Part shown: positions 10,801-24,540 of the stretch, piece after piece
Numbering within the stretch: position 1 is the stretch's first letter
Layout of the letters: the number at the start of each line of letters is the position of its first letter
Assembly: GCF_964340395.1 (NCBI RefSeq)
Contig: NC_135566.1
Location: forward strand, 19,377,297-19,441,296
Reading direction: 5' to 3'
Length of the DNA stretch: 64,000 nucleotides
Source: Glandiceps talaboti
Taxonomy: Eukaryota > Hemichordata > Enteropneusta > Spengelidae
The notes under the pieces: generated by a model
Told to the model about the DNA's origin: nothing
The model's input: the letters and a program-made list of their open reading frames with translations, nothing else
The model's database searches: none
Translations under genes and position numbers: made by a program

Positions 10801-13800
10801 ATGAATGACAGCAGTGATTTAGACAGGTAAGAACACACTACATCAGTAGAAACCTTGGTACATGTATTTTACAAGTGCCGACATCAGAGTGTGAAAAAAC
10901 GGAAACTGTTACAAACATGGAACGTAAACAACTGAATTGGATTACAGTAATAACATTTGACACAAGGTGTCGGAAGTACAGAGACTTGTATTATACTAAG
11001 AACAGTTTTATGACCATTTTACATAGTACTTCATGTTCACAAACAAATTTCCAGTTCCCCTGGCATTTCATGTACAAATAATAAAAATGTTCTTATTAAA
11101 CCATGGTGCATAATACAAGTCTCTGCTGTTTCAACATGCTGAGCCAAGTGTTAATAATCCAATTCATTTGTTTGCTTTCCCTGTTTGCAACAGGTTCCAT
11201 TTGTCCATCTGATGCCGGCGGTTATAGATTATCCTAAACTAAGAAGTCTTTGATTATCATGTACCTTGGTATATGTAAAGTCCATGGTGTCATTTTCAGT
11301 TGACCCACTTGAGTTTTAATTTGAACACAAATGTAAATTGTGATGTCTCAGGAGTAGAAATAAATTAGCCAAATACGATGAAATTTGAAAAAAAATATCT
11401 GTTGGGACTTCATAGAGAGAACATGAAATGTGTTTCCACTTACTTGATCAACATATCAACTTTTGATTATTCTGAATCCTATTAAAACCAGCCATTATCT
11501 TTTTTACATGAACTTGACCTGGATTGTTATAATAATAGAATGAATTGTGAAATAAATTTGTGTCAAGAGGTCAAAGGGCAATTGTATTGAGAGGAAAAAT
11601 CATATATTCAATTCATGAAACATTAGATTTAAGATGCAATCCCTTACCAGTTACTCATTCCTATAAATGTATCAATCAGACTTCACTGATTCTATAAAGC
11701 AGTATTACAAATTCCATACCCATATTTGTATTACAATTCAATATTTAATTCAAGGTATACATTACAGGATGTGTATACCAACATAGTACTGATGCAGTCT
11801 TGTCAAAAATATCATTTTTATCATGTCATACCCTAGGCATTTGTTTGATAAGCCAAAGGGGAACATAATACGAAGTACAAAAAGTCATGTTTATCTTTAG
11901 ATGACTTGGAGGAGGTATAATTTTATGCGTGTTGACATATCTTCCATTGTGATACAGTCAGCCCAACAGTATATACATGTACATGTAAATACAAAATTTT
12001 GGCATACAGTTCAGAACTTGTAAAGGAAATTTATTCCGATGATGCAATAAGTTATTAGTAATTCAATCGCTGAAAATTGATAAGATTGTGTCAAATGTCT
12101 TTTAGATCTCTAGCTTCCTAGTGTTTGAAAAAATGTGGAAAAATTGAAATGAGATTTTGGAAATATTAAAAAATAGGTCAAATTTGGTCGTGCATTACCT
12201 TTATATTTCATTCTTATTGTTATCAAGAGTTATTATCCCGTAAACAAAAAAGACAATAGCATTGGAAAGAACCAAAAATATCTATTTTCCAAGTAACTAA
12301 ACCAGGAAATGGTGACCATTCTCCAATAAGTGAGCAGAGTTCATAATAATTTTGATATGTAGAGCTATGTTGTGTGTCTGTGTTTCAGATGTACACTGAA
12401 TTCATTGAATGGAGAATACAGTTTAAGTAAGTGTACAACTTGTTTCCTTCTTCTGCAGGCAAATTGAACAACTGAGGCGCTGTGAAATTATCAAGGAGAG
12501 CGAAGTCAAAGCCCTGTGTGCTAAAGCCAGGTTAGTAAATTTGATAAATGAGTGAATCTATTGAAGGAGTAAGAAGATACTAGTGAATTACATGACAAAT
12601 TGTAGTTTAGTGGGGATGAATACCACATTCACCTAATGAGGTCATACAAATGTCATACTGAGCTACATTGAAATCCTGTGTCTGTCTGTCTGACAGTCTC
12701 TGCATGTAGTCGGATTATTAAAAATAGATCTGTCTGTGTGGTGTCACAAGAGACCGTCTGTTTGTAGATCAAAAGAAACGATGACCTTACAATTAGACAT
12801 ATTTGAGTCTTCTGGGCAATGTGATACAAAACTGTTGTGCTTTAATTGCAAGTGTGCTTAGGGATGATCGCACAATGTCGCACAAACTCAATAAACAAAT
12901 GCTTAGGCCAAAACCTGCTCCCCTAAATGAATGTTCACATCTTTATGTTTGATGTACCGTGATGAATATTGTAATGGTCACACTACTATGATCCATGCAA
13001 TGTAAAAACATGATGGTAAACACATTAAAATACTACTGGACACCCAGCACTACATATCATACCAGCATTTGCCCAAGTTGAGTGACATTGCCACTGACCT
13101 ATCAGTAACCAGTAACAAAATAATCCTGTACATCAACACAGGAAAATTAATTAGAAGTAAATTTTAATCAATTTATCAACATCTCAGGAGTAAATGCAGA
13201 ACCTGTTATCATTGAAGGCATGAAAGTTTTCAAAATTTGGTTAGAAGTGCGAAAATGAAGTTCAGCAATCGCATTGACGCCAGACCCGTCCACCTAAATG
13301 ACTGAAGTTCATTTATTGAGCTTGTGTGACATTATGGGATCATCCCTTACATTCTTGTTTGTGTTTAGTTCTCTGTTTCCTGAAATGGAATTTTACAACT
13401 GCTGCACATCATAAAAATTACAATCATTCAATTTTATTGTCAACATCATGATTTCCTCCTCAAGCTCTACACATTCATTAATATAGGCACACATGAAAAT
13501 AAGTCAACCTTCTTGTTTTGTTTAGTCTAGTCTAGTCCCTACACAGTATCGTTATGATTTACATGTCCATTTAGTTAGAGACCAGGTTGGCATCCAGACT
13601 TGTTTTATGTTGACCCTCTAGCATGAGGTAAAATACTAGATGAAAACAATTTGTTTAGCTGTTACTGTCCTTGTTTGTACAATTTTAGAGGAATGTTTTC
13701 TTCCGTTAAGCAATTTTACCAAACACAGCCATAATTACAGATAAGAAATATGGCTACAATGTGTCTTTTTAAAAACATGTGCTGTTGAAAAGAACGAAAA

Positions 13801-15939
13801 TAACATGTATTGTATAACAATCTAATTGCAATCATAGTATCATGTATGAGTCATCTCAGTTGTTACCATAGAAATACTGTGACCTTTGCCCTTTTGCATG
13901 ACACCATTAAGATGAGATGGCAAACCTCTCATAATTACATAATTAAAATAAAGAGCTATGTCAATAGACTGTATTACACATGACATAGTCAATTATTGTC
14001 ATCAATTTAGTCTGCAAGATTGAGACATGGGATTTGTTGGGAATTGTAAAGCATAGTTTAGTTTCGTTCCTTTTGACTAGTGTATGGTGTATTGTGAATC
14101 ATATAATATACTAAAAATAAACTTACCTATTTGAATAGAATAGTCAGAATATTCCAACAATTTGTATTTCTACTATCTTTCTTGAAATGAGTTTCAAAAA
14201 ATATCTCAGTCCAGTTTTGTAAATTACGGTATTATTTATATATACACAATACCCAAAGGAGTGGCTTCTGCATTGTTTCTATTTCTGGGTCCCCTTTTGA
14301 ACATTCTCGGAAGTCCAACTTTTCAAAGACATCATTATATAGTTACGTAGTTTACTAGTATTACATGTGACTGGTTAGGGTATATATTAGGTTGAACATT
14401 ATCTGTTAGATTTTAAAGAGCACAGTGGGTATTTTTGTTTTATTTTGAAAATACATTGACATTGTTATATTTAAGAAAGTGTAGAGATAGCTCTCGTAGC
14501 TGACAGAGGTCATTCCAGAAATGTTTATGTTGTATAAAAGTAGTTATATGTAACAATACATAAAAAATCAGTATCCATTTCTGAGTTTCTTTGCATACAC
14601 ATATTGAACTACCTCATTATACTTTGTCAATAATTCTGTAATTATGTATTTATGTTATGTAAATTGACTTTAGTGGACCTCAGTTTGCAAACTGTCACTT
14701 TGTACAATTTTGGAAAACAATTAAAATTGGTGGGAATACTCCCCCCCCCCCCCCCCCATTCCCCACCCCCATGTCTGTTAACTGGACATTAATTGATCAG
14801 TTAGACATTACAAATTCATACAATGTCAATCAGTAGTACAACTAGTCAAGGGGCTAGACCGTCAGGCAATTCTACTAACTTTAAAAGTGACCACAGGTTG
14901 TATAGTGCCAAAGGCGTTATTTGGGGCTTGCTGCATTATCATTCTTCAGAAACCTTCCACATTCAGACGTGAGGTCTTACTACTACTACTAGTACTACTA
15001 CTACTACTACTACTACTAGTACTACTACTACTACTGCTAGACTGTATTGCTGCATCAACCAGGGACGGTTCAGTTGCTAACTGTCACCTTGTACAATTTT
15101 GGGAAGCAATTAAAATTGGTAATTGTGATAGGAGTACACCCCTTGTCTGTACAACTTGATGTTCTTCATAACGTTATTAAAGTTATGCACTGGATACCTA
15201 AGCATTTGTTGCTGCATCAATCAGAGACAAAATAGAGTAACAGGCTGTCACTTCAACTCATTCTTTATTGTTATTACAGAGAAATCCTTGTTGAAGAAAG
15301 TAATGTACAAAGAGTAGATACACCAGTTACAGTGTGTGGAGACATCCATGGTCAGTTTTATGATCTTAAGGAATTATTTAGGGTAAGTAAGCAGAGTATG
15401 AAATCTATAATTGTCATTGATTTGTCTGAGTTCAAGGATGCTGTGAGGACTGAAGTTGTAATATTTGTATATATCCTGTAGTATTACTTTAGGCTCATTT
15501 GTTATGATCAGATGTGTAAATGGGGTATTAGATACATGTTTGTGTTGACTTTGTTGTGATGTGTTGATTTTAAATACTACTACCATCCAACCACCCCCCC
15601 TTCCCCGGTAGTATGGTAGTTGATACAAGTAAGGGCAATTGCCACATATGTACATGAAAGACATTTTTTTGGAAAAATACAGTCTGGTGTATTTATTTGT
15701 TTGGTTCAATTAAGCTGTTGACAACAGTTGTATAAATGTTGAATTACCAGACAAATCTGTGTGTCTGTATGTATGTCTGTATGTATGTATGTATGTATGT
15801 ATGTATGTATGTATGTATGTATGTATGTATGTATGTATGTATGTATGTATGTATGTATGTATGTATGTATGTATGTATGTATGTATGTATGTATGTATGT
15901 ATGTATGTATGTATGTATGTATGTATGTATGTATGTATG

Positions 15940-15970
<31 letters not shown>

Positions 15971-18900
15971 GTATGTGTGTGTGTGTGTGTGTTTCTGTCT
16001 GTCTGTCTCTGTGTCTGTCTCTGCAAGTGTACATGAATGCATGTGCATATATGCATGTGTTTATGACTGACAAGGCAATGTCAGTATGCATAACTGTGTT
16101 TGTCTATTAAACTTGTATTTTTCATAAAAACACTATAATCAAAATTTGTATGAAAAGAAATGTGATTGAAATGAAGTGCTTAAATTACAGATAATACTAG
16201 TTGTAGACCAAGTATATTACTTGTGAAGATAGACTACATTGTTACATTATTGTCATCTGGTTGTTCATAGGTTGGAGGTGATGTTCCAGACACAAACTAT
16301 CTTTTTATGGGTGACTTTGTCGACAGGGGATTTTACAGTGTGGAAACGTTCTTACTCCTTTTAGCACTCAAGGTATGTGTAGTTTGTTCAATATAACATG
16401 TCAGTCTTTTCATTAGGGACGATGGCACAATGTCACACAAGCTCAATAAGTGTATTTTGTTAGTTTCAGGGTGGAGGAGGTGTGGCATCGATGCGATTAC
16501 TGAATTTTATTTTTGCACTTCTAGCCAAATTTCGACAGAAAATGTTCACTCATTCAATGATAACAGCTTTTGTATTTACTACTGAGATGTTGATAAGTTG
16601 ATAAAAATTAACTTCTAATGTGAGATACATGTATGGTGCTGGGTTTCTGGTAATAATTGCAATCTGTTTAAAGTGTTTACAATCATGTTTTTATATAATA
16701 CATTGACCATAGTGGTGTGACCATTACAGTTTTCATCATAGTTTACATCATATATTCATATATAAAGCTTGATGTTGCACTTGTGAGTGTTCATTTAGGG
16801 GAGGGGGAGGGGGTTTTGACCTAAACGAACAATGTTCATTTGTTGAACTTGTGCGACAATCACATTGTGCAGTCATCCCTTATAATGTTTGTCACTTTAA
16901 AAGTAGATAACTAACAACTACATGTAGCACAGCACAGCCAGTCTGTGTTTTAGTGTCATCTTTGATATTTGATTTGATAGGTGCACATCTATCACTGGCA
17001 TTATTCCAAATTTTCATTGCATGGAAGTCTGAGGGATGTCAGGAATTTAGTTGGAATTTTATTCAGCAGCACATTACGTATACCAACACTAGCTATAAAT
17101 CGATATTAAAGCGAAACTAGCTAGAACCAGAACGTGTTTTGAAACCTAATAATATATTGGTAACATTGTACACCCTTGTACAGTATTGACACACTCACCC
17201 ATTGATAAACAGTTGTGCTACACATGGTAGTATGGTGCACTATAATTGAATTTTGGGTGCACATCCAAAAACACCCCCCCCCCCCCCCCCCCCATGAAAC
17301 AAATATTCAACGAATTACTATACTACTTATGGATTATACAGACTTATGATTGACATATACAACGTGTAATTGTTGGTATTCAAACAATTTTTAATGAATA
17401 TATTGTTTGTTGTCTGATCAGAAAAATAATAACCTAGTTAGAGCTAGTTTTGTGTAATATAGTGGAAGGTTCCCATTCTGTAAAATAAATGCAATATTGT
17501 GAGAGTTAACACATTATTACAAGCTGGCAATGTGCTTAACTGTATTTGCAGTTTGGTGTAAACTTCAAATCTCTTGACAAGGCAAGCATTTGTTTAAATG
17601 AAGATGTACGTCAGGAAGAAGAACATATAGAACGAGGAAAGATCTGTTGATGATAACTTGTATATCTGAGCATGCCATCGTATTCAAATCTAATATGCAC
17701 ATGAGAGTGCTTAAACTTTAAAAGTGACTGTTTTCAAATACTAGGGCTTCATAATCTAAAATGGAAAAAACATTTGACTGTATTTCAAATTAAATTCTAA
17801 AGCGGCTTAGCCATATGTCAAACATTTGTGTGTTTTGAATAACCCTGAAAATTGCTGTCAGTTAGTTATCTACCTACCCCACCTATTCTCAAACAGAGTG
17901 TAATTGGAACCAGACAATTTTTTTAGGCCTTAGTAGACTCCCTAATTAATTTACTTTCAATCACATTTGCCTTTGCCAGTATAAATCTTGTATGAGTAGT
18001 ACCACAACTCTCACCATCACTTGACACAAATATAATGTAACTATCATCCAGACTCTTTCAGGAATTCATGTAGGCATGTTAACAATTATTGCTATCAACC
18101 CTGAATCACAATATTTATATTTAGTTTGCTGTCCTTGACATAAGAAATGTAAAAGTAATTATCTGCAGGAATGGTATGGCATAGCATAGCTGAACTTTGA
18201 TCTTTCTGTTATCTCATACTTTTGTACATTATTATGTGACCTGTCCTATATAAAAAAAAAGTCTCATTTAAAACTAATTTCACTATAGTATAGTATGTGG
18301 CTTGACTTTATTGTATGTACAGCCATCTCTAAAATAACACAGTACATGTATTACATTACTTGTTGACATATGCTGTATAATATATTTTTAATACTCATGG
18401 CCAACATTTACTATCTCAGTCATTAAACTTAGACTATTTATACTATTACTAGCTGTATTTATAGATTACAGTTCAGTTACTAAGTACTACTCATCAGCAG
18501 TAAAATGACTAGCTAGGCACCTCTTTAGGTTTTTCACTCTACACTACTCAAACTTTAAACTTAAAATATATGTACCATCAGTTGTATTGATCACTGACAT
18601 TTTGAACTGGGGTGGGTCTTTGATTAAAGTTTGTTAAGTGTGACTGGTTTGAGATTTCTTTTAACATGCAGGACAAGTGACCTACATAGTAATAGTACAG
18701 TCAACTAATACCCTGTACAGACACACAGTTATGTCAGTACTGTACTGGCATAAAGTTACAACTGAAATTGTTACAAGCTACCTAGTTTGACTGTCATACG
18801 CTGTACATAGTTTTAGCAACGCATGAGACAGGCAAATCTGGTAGATTGATAAAAATAAGTTGTAACTTTATGCTGATGCAACACTAACGTAACTGTGTGT

Positions 18901-21900
18901 GTGTCTGAACAGGGTATAAATTTATCAACATATGTATATATTGTACACTGTGTGATTTGAACACAGTGTATTTGTCAGAGTTGGTAAGTACATGTAGGTA
19001 GAATCTATTAATTTCTAAGTTCCCACGTATTTTACTGGGTTTCAAACAGGTAACCATATTAGCGGACTTTGTATGGAAAACATTTACCAGAACACCCTTC
19101 CTGTTAAAGGGACTCGCCACCAAACCTATGGTACAATGTATGGAAAGCCATACAAGTTTTACTAGATTTCACCCTCTTACTGGGGTCCCCAAACCCTATG
19201 TGTACCAAAAGTCTCTGTGTGTGTTACTAGTCAAAACACAGGATATTTAGTAGTAAAAGTATAGATGTGTGATGATTTGAATAGACATGTATGCTTTGTT
19301 CTGTCCACAGGTCAGATATCCAGATCGTATCACACTTATACGAGGCAATCATGAAAGTCGACAAATCACCCAAGTCTATGGTTTTTATGACGAATGTCTT
19401 CGAAAATATGGTTCAGTCACAGTGTGGCGATACTGCACAGAGATTTTTGACTACCTCAGTCTTTCAGCCATCATTGATGGAAAGGTAAGAATTAAATTAA
19501 AAAGATTGATAATGAAGCTACAGAAATTAAGATGTATACAGAAAGGCAATTTAATATGGCAGTGACATTGAAACATTACAACCATGTAAACTAAGTGTGC
19601 ATACATGCATGGTGTAAATGTCATAGTAAGCCATTTGTATATTGAGTGTTGTCGTTAAAGAAAGTCACTGTCTACAAGTTTCAAGGACAAGATCGGATTA
19701 AGATTAAAATTAGGATGTGTAAAACAGTCCTCTGGCAGACAGAGAAAAAGTTGGTCCAGAACAAAAGAATAATCCTATGTTATACTTAGAGTGTCACTGA
19801 TCAGACAAAACTAATGTGAGAACTTGGGATTGAAACCCTGGCCTTTAACAAGAGTATGTCTATGCACACTATTCTGTTGTTTGAGGTGTGAGGAGGATGG
19901 AGGAGGGTTACATAAAATTATATATGTTGTCATATACCTGCCATCTACTTATTCACATTATTTGAACACATGTTACTCAGATGTATGAAGTACATGATTT
20001 TTTTTGTCCATTTACTGTGAATTTTGAATTTGTTTTATTTTTATTGATATAATTTTCATAATTATCTTAGTCACCTAGATGTATGATATAAATTTTGAAT
20101 AATGTCTATTGATACACAACCAAGTAATTTGTTTTCATATCTACGTAACGGTCACAGGACTGTGTTCCCATACTCTGGACAACCTGTTGATGAATATTTG
20201 AAGTTCCAACATTATGAACCTGTTTACTGAGAATATGAAATATTTTGGATGTACATTTAACTTTGATGTTGAAATGTGTTATTTTATTTTTTTTTCTAGA
20301 TATTTTGTGTCCATGGAGGTCTATCTCCATCCATTAATACATTAGACCAGATTAGAACAATTGATCGTAAACAAGAAGTTCCTCACGACGGACCCATGTG
20401 TGATCTCTTATGGTCAGACCCAGAAGGTAAATATGATGTCCAGTCAAGTTTAAAGTTACACTACATGTCCTTGAACAAGACCCATACAGTTCAAGGTTGT
20501 GTGTTGAGGTTGAATTTCACTGGTTAACTCAAGTAGAAGTGAATTATTTATATGTTAATGAATAATACCTGCTGTACCAGACCATCCAATTCATAGTACT
20601 CTTAGATATTATTGCCAGTATTTTTGTTTGTTCAGCTAAAGAAAATAGGAGACCTCAGGGCCCTTGTAAGTGGTAACACAAGTTTAATTGAGAAACACTT
20701 AGGTGACAAGTATTTTATGGCTGATTATATGGCAATCCTCCTCTTTGGGGAATACTATAATTATACCTGTTGACATATAGTTAACAAAAAGAAGAAATGG
20801 GACTCCTGTAACCCAGAATCATTCATTGATAATTCACTAGAAATCTTAGATGATTTCCGTACATCAATTTTAGCCCAACTAAACTGAGGTTCAATAGTGC
20901 TTAAATGTGTGTGTGTACGCACATGTGCGTGCATGCGTGCGTGTTTGGATGTGAACCATGTCGTCAAAAACCATCTGACTGATTACCTTGGTATATGAAA
21001 ATAATGGGCCTGTTTGTAGATATATCCAGATGGGGAATTATTGATGCAATGTGGCCTGATTGTTGATATGATTTTCAGTGATGATGTTTCTAGGTATACA
21101 AATGTAGTTGAAGAGCTTTTGATGAAATGATTATACAGTCATTAATATGCATATTATTTCTTGAGTTTTGGTGAAAAATTCAAACTTTGAAATTACGTTG
21201 GTGGATTTACGTACTAAATGGAATACCTTCTGTATAAAGTAACAATATCGATTTCAATATCCGTTGTGCACAGTGCCATTGGTGCTATTTTTAACCAGAC
21301 ACCATATTTATATATTTACCTTCAGATACACAAGGCTGGGGTGTCAGTCCTCGAGGAGCAGGGTATTTATTTGGCAGTGACGTGGTGGCACAGTTCAATG
21401 CAGCCAATGATATTGATATGATTTGTCGAGCTCATCAACTTGTCATGGAAGGTTATAAATGGCATTTCAATGAGACTGTTCTGACAGTTTGGTCAGCTCC
21501 TAATTATTGTTACAGGTAAGATTACGGCATTCTCTACAACAGTTGAATACATTGGCAGAGGAGAGAGAGACAGAATGATATCATTGTGAATATGAGTACT
21601 TGCTGCCTAACAACCCTCTGGGTAATAGACATCTACTAGCACCCTCACAGGCCGTCATGGTGAGGACAATCCATTTTTCATCATGTCTGTCCAAGGGACA
21701 CATCACTATCTGTAATCAATGTACAAACAATGTACTACATTGTCATACCTTTGACTTTCCCTTGTACTTACCATGATTTTAACTCATATCTTTGACTTTC
21801 CGTTGTACTTACCACAATTTCAACTCATATCTTTGACTTTCCCTTGTACTTACCACGATTTTAACTCATATTCTTGATTTATTTACCAACAGATGTGGAA

Positions 21901-22518
21901 ATGTAGCAGCAATACTAGAATTAGATGAACACCTTCAGAGAGACTTTACAATATTTGAAGCTGCACCACAGGTATGATATTATTTGACTTAAGGTATTTG
22001 TTGTCAGTAAAATTTACAATATTATACAGCACTAGGTGAATTGGACTGAACAGTCATTAGTGTGTGAATAAACTCACCTAAATTAATGTACACGAAGTAC
22101 CTCACCTGTACCTAAAATACTGGACAGTCTGGTCAAATCATAGTACTGATAGATATTCCAAGTGTGCTTATCAAATATGACCAATTTTAGTTAGGTTAGG
22201 ATGGAAAGGAGAGATTTATTGAGGACCTCAGCAATTGTACATCCTTTTAAAGTGTTATTATAATTTGTAGGCTAGCAGTGTTTTTGCTAAGGTTTGGCAA
22301 ACTTGGTAACAGCATTTTAAGGGGAAATCTGGTAAAACTTGCATAGATTTCCATAATGTATACAGTGTGTTTTGCAAGGGGGGGGGGGGGGGGATTTGGT
22401 AAAATTTGCATAGAGTATGTAAATATTATGTGGGTACTTATTCGTATTTCACCTTTTTGTGTTACAGGAAACACGTGGGATACCAGCCAAGAAACCACAA
22501 GCAGATTACTTCCTCTGA
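10801..22518 (+). CDS. PPP4C: Serine/threonine-protein phosphatase 4 catalytic subunit
   Basis: Nine exons join in phase: 10801-10826, 12459-12530, 15280-15382, 16271-16372, 19311-19484, 20300-20426, 21326-21515, 21893-21971 and 22468-22518. All have GT-AG borders, giving 307 residues, the usual PP4C length. It is a PPP-family metallophosphatase that acts with PP4R regulatory subunits in DNA-damage response, centrosome function and splicing-body assembly. Visible motifs: GDIHGQ (Asp54, His56), GDFVDRG (Asp82), RGNHES (Asn114, catalytic His115), HGG (His164), RAHQ (His238), [11 protein letters not shown], and the C-terminal DYFL whose last Leu is carboxymethylated in PP2A-like enzymes. The stretch [20 protein letters not shown] is diagnostic for PP4/PP2A rather than PP1. 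The start MNDSSDLDR aligns with vertebrate MAEISDLDR. No break or missing catalytic residue is seen. Introns carry several repeat insertions. Confidence 0.97.
10871..11228. mobile_element. Palindromic MITE-like element family C, copy 1
   Basis: The two halves are inverted copies: GTAAACAACTGAATTGGATTA near 10924 mirrors TAATCCAATTCATTTGTTTGC near 11154, with GCCGACATCAG and CTGATGCCGGC at the ends. Related copies lie at 25405-25762, 25919-26232 and 57356-57606. No transposase is encoded. Confidence 0.8.
12860..13350. mobile_element. TIR element family D, copy 1 (PPP4C intron 2)
   Basis: Starts AGGGATGATCGCACAATGTC and ends with an inverted imperfect match ending GGGATCATCCCTTA. Its body matches the copy at 16413-16886 in opposite orientation. 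About 490 bases, non-coding, MITE-like. Confidence 0.8.
13480..13640. repeat. Dispersed repeat family E, copy 1
   Basis: Blocks ATAGGCACACATGAAAATAA and CCTCTAGCATGAGG recur at about 54030-54115. No coding content. Confidence 0.55.
14741..14757. repeat. Poly(C) tract
   Basis: A run of 17 C, followed by further C-rich sequence. Confidence 0.95.
14977..15036. repeat. (TAC)n trinucleotide repeat
   Basis: About 19 TAC/CTA units with two AGT interruptions, in PPP4C intron 2. The poly-Leu frame through it is a by-product. Confidence 0.9.
15765..16022. repeat. (GTAT)n microsatellite with (GT)n and (TCTG)n tail
   Basis: Roughly 50 GTAT units, then GT and TCTG runs, in PPP4C intron 3. All six apparent frames here are repeat translation. 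Confidence 0.97.
16413..16886. mobile_element. TIR element family D, copy 2 (PPP4C intron 4)
   Basis: Begins AGGGACGATGGCACAATGTC and ends GTGCAGTCATCCCTTATA. Internal blocks such as ATGCGATTACTGAATTTTAT and TTCAATGATAACAGC match the reverse complement of the copy at 12860-13350. Confidence 0.8.
17274..17293. repeat. Poly(C) tract
   Basis: An uninterrupted run of 20 C in PPP4C intron 4. Confidence 0.95.
17361..17460. repeat. Dispersed repeat family A, copy 2
   Basis: Contains GTGAATTGTTGG-like and TTGTCTGATCAGAAAAATAA blocks shared with the copies at 7280, 27196 and 48410. Confidence 0.6.
18706..18918. mobile_element. Foldback MITE-like element (PPP4C intron 4)
   Basis: TACCCTGTACAGACACACAG with CATAAAGTTACAACTGA is mirrored by GTTGTAACTTTATG and CTGTGTGTGTGTCTGAACAG further on. 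The inverted arms are about 75 bases and no coding sequence is present. Confidence 0.75.
21749..21873. repeat. Three-copy 41-bp tandem repeat before PPP4C exon 8
   Basis: The unit begins CTTTGACTTTCCCTTGTACT and occurs three times, ending about 20 bases before the exon 8 acceptor. Confidence 0.85.
22262..22420. repeat. Dispersed repeat family F, copy 1, with poly(G) tract
   Basis: Shares GCTAAGGTTTGGCAAACTTGGTAACAG-like and GGTAAAACTTGCATA-like blocks with 54586-54730 and 57788-58012. It contains a run of 16 G at 22378-22393. Confidence 0.6.
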
Positions 22519-23735
22519 GAACAAAACAACAATACATACAGACAAATATTATCACATATTGGCATTATCAGTGCTGAATGTTATACTTTTCATAAAATGA
22601 AACGAAATTGGCGTCTCCTGTGAATGAAATAGAATGTTGATTTATATTGTGAGGGGGCTGGGTAGTCATACGATGTATGGGGGGTGGGGATGTGGGATGT
22701 TTTACATCATTTTTTGTCGGCATTTACTGATATTTCTCTTTTTCATAACTTTACCTCTATTTTGCCGTCTACTGCCCTGTGTCAAACCTCCGAATAATTG
22801 ACTGTGTTAGTGGAATAGCTTCTTTGGTCACAAATCTTTGTACAGTATTTTAGTTAGTTGTAAAGTTCAGTTCTTTCAGAATAATTTTGTCCTGTACATG
22901 TATGTCTGGACTTTGTTAGAGGCCTGTCAATGGGATGGATAAACAAACACTACTTTGCAGCAAAGATATTATTTTTCTCCAAACGTTCAAGAATTCCATT
23001 TATCTGTAGTAATCATTTCTCATTATATTTGCACAAAACATGTAAGAAAAAAGGTTTCCTTCTCTCAAAATTATTCCGGTTAATGGTCAGATGCCAGATT
23101 CATAACATCTGCAGTTACATTCATTTTTCCGTATATTTTGCACAAAACATGTAAGAATGAAAGAGTCTCATTCTCTCGATTAATTCCAGTTTTTATCAAT
23201 TGCCAAATGAAATAGAATGAAAACCAAAAAAAATGTCTCGAGAATGTTTATTTTCTGAAATAGTACGAAATGTGGAATATTTATGAAACATTTTGTGCAG
23301 AGATTTGCATAGGTCAAAGATCATGTAAATATTGTATGTCTGCCAAAATTTAGAATATGACAGTAGTAATTTGTACTTATGAAATTAGTAATGACGAAGC
23401 TTAGTCTTTTCTTTGTATTTTGACGGCAGACTTGAAGCTTTTATAAATGTCAGGTGGCGTCATTTTATTGTTATTTGTTGTCGTATTTAGATTATTTTAG
23501 TTCGTGCACAGATAACTTTAAAAAACATCATGGAGGTATACTGTACATGTGATTTGACTGTATCAGCAATGGAGGATTGGGCGTTAGTCTTTCCACAGTC
23601 TGATTGTATTACCATCTCTTGTAGGAATATGGCTTGATTCCATCGTATACATGTAGTCAGTTGTTTTTATTTTGTTGTTCTGGCAGGGATAGCCTCTTTC
23701 TAGGAATAGGTAATCACTGCCACAATGACAATAAA
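22519..23735 (+). other. PPP4C: Probable PPP4C 3' UTR with poly(A) signal
   Basis: About 1.2 kb without any supported exon follows the stop codon. The first canonical AATAAA is at 23730-23735. The true cleavage site is not determinable here; a later site is possible. Confidence 0.45.
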
Positions 23736-24435
23736 AAGTAGTATGCAAAGGAAAAAAAGGTAGATAAAGGAATCGAACTGTATTCCTACATTAGATTTTA
23801 ATCATAGAGTGGTCTTTCCAAGGAGTATGTTTTAGGAAAAATGACAGTTTTGTAAAATTGCAATGAAGTAAAACACTTTGCTCATGTAGATATACCGGTA
23901 CTGCAATTGACTGTACATGTACAATTTATAATGGTGGGTCTTTCTAGCCAGAATTTGTCAAAGTTAAAGGGACACAAGCTGAGTTTATCCTTTTTTGGAA
24001 GAAAGTTATGTTGCATATTTAAGTCACTCATAATATTCTACTTACTGAAGCAGCGATAACCATCACTTGCTAACTCAGACCTTATATTAAGATATAACAC
24101 ATAATTAGTCCGATGACATAATATTTATACATATCAAAAAATGTCGTGGAATCCATACTAGGCAGTCAACTGTTCTAACAAAACCAGAAGGTAATTGTAA
24201 TGTCATAGAACTTGTGTATTAGCATTAATGTCCTATTAGAATACATTTAATCAAGGTTTTATGTTAGTATTTTGGCTTGAGTAAAATGTTTGTTAACGCT
24301 GATTGTGCCACTCTAAAGAGATCTCAAGAAAGTGCCACCTCATGAATATTCTGTTAATAGCTACTCATTTGTCTGATGTATTTCCAAGATGCATGTCCAA
24401 TTAGTAAGGTAACATGTGGCAACAGTTGTGGTTGC

Positions 24436-24540
24436 ATTTGAGACTATGATTAGATATGTCTCACACCGCCCTCAACGGCCTGCACCTGTAAGGGGTTGGC
24501 TGATGTGTGAGGGCGCTCATCACAGCAGACCATCAGCTGA
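24436..24540. repeat. Dispersed repeat family B, copy 2
   Basis: GGTTGGCTGATGTGTGAGGG followed by CGCTCATCA, as in the copy at 6898-6985. Confidence 0.65.

Noticed and set aside
15706-16110. Overlapping repetitive frames on both strands
   Set aside because: Translation of the GTAT microsatellite in a PPP4C intron.
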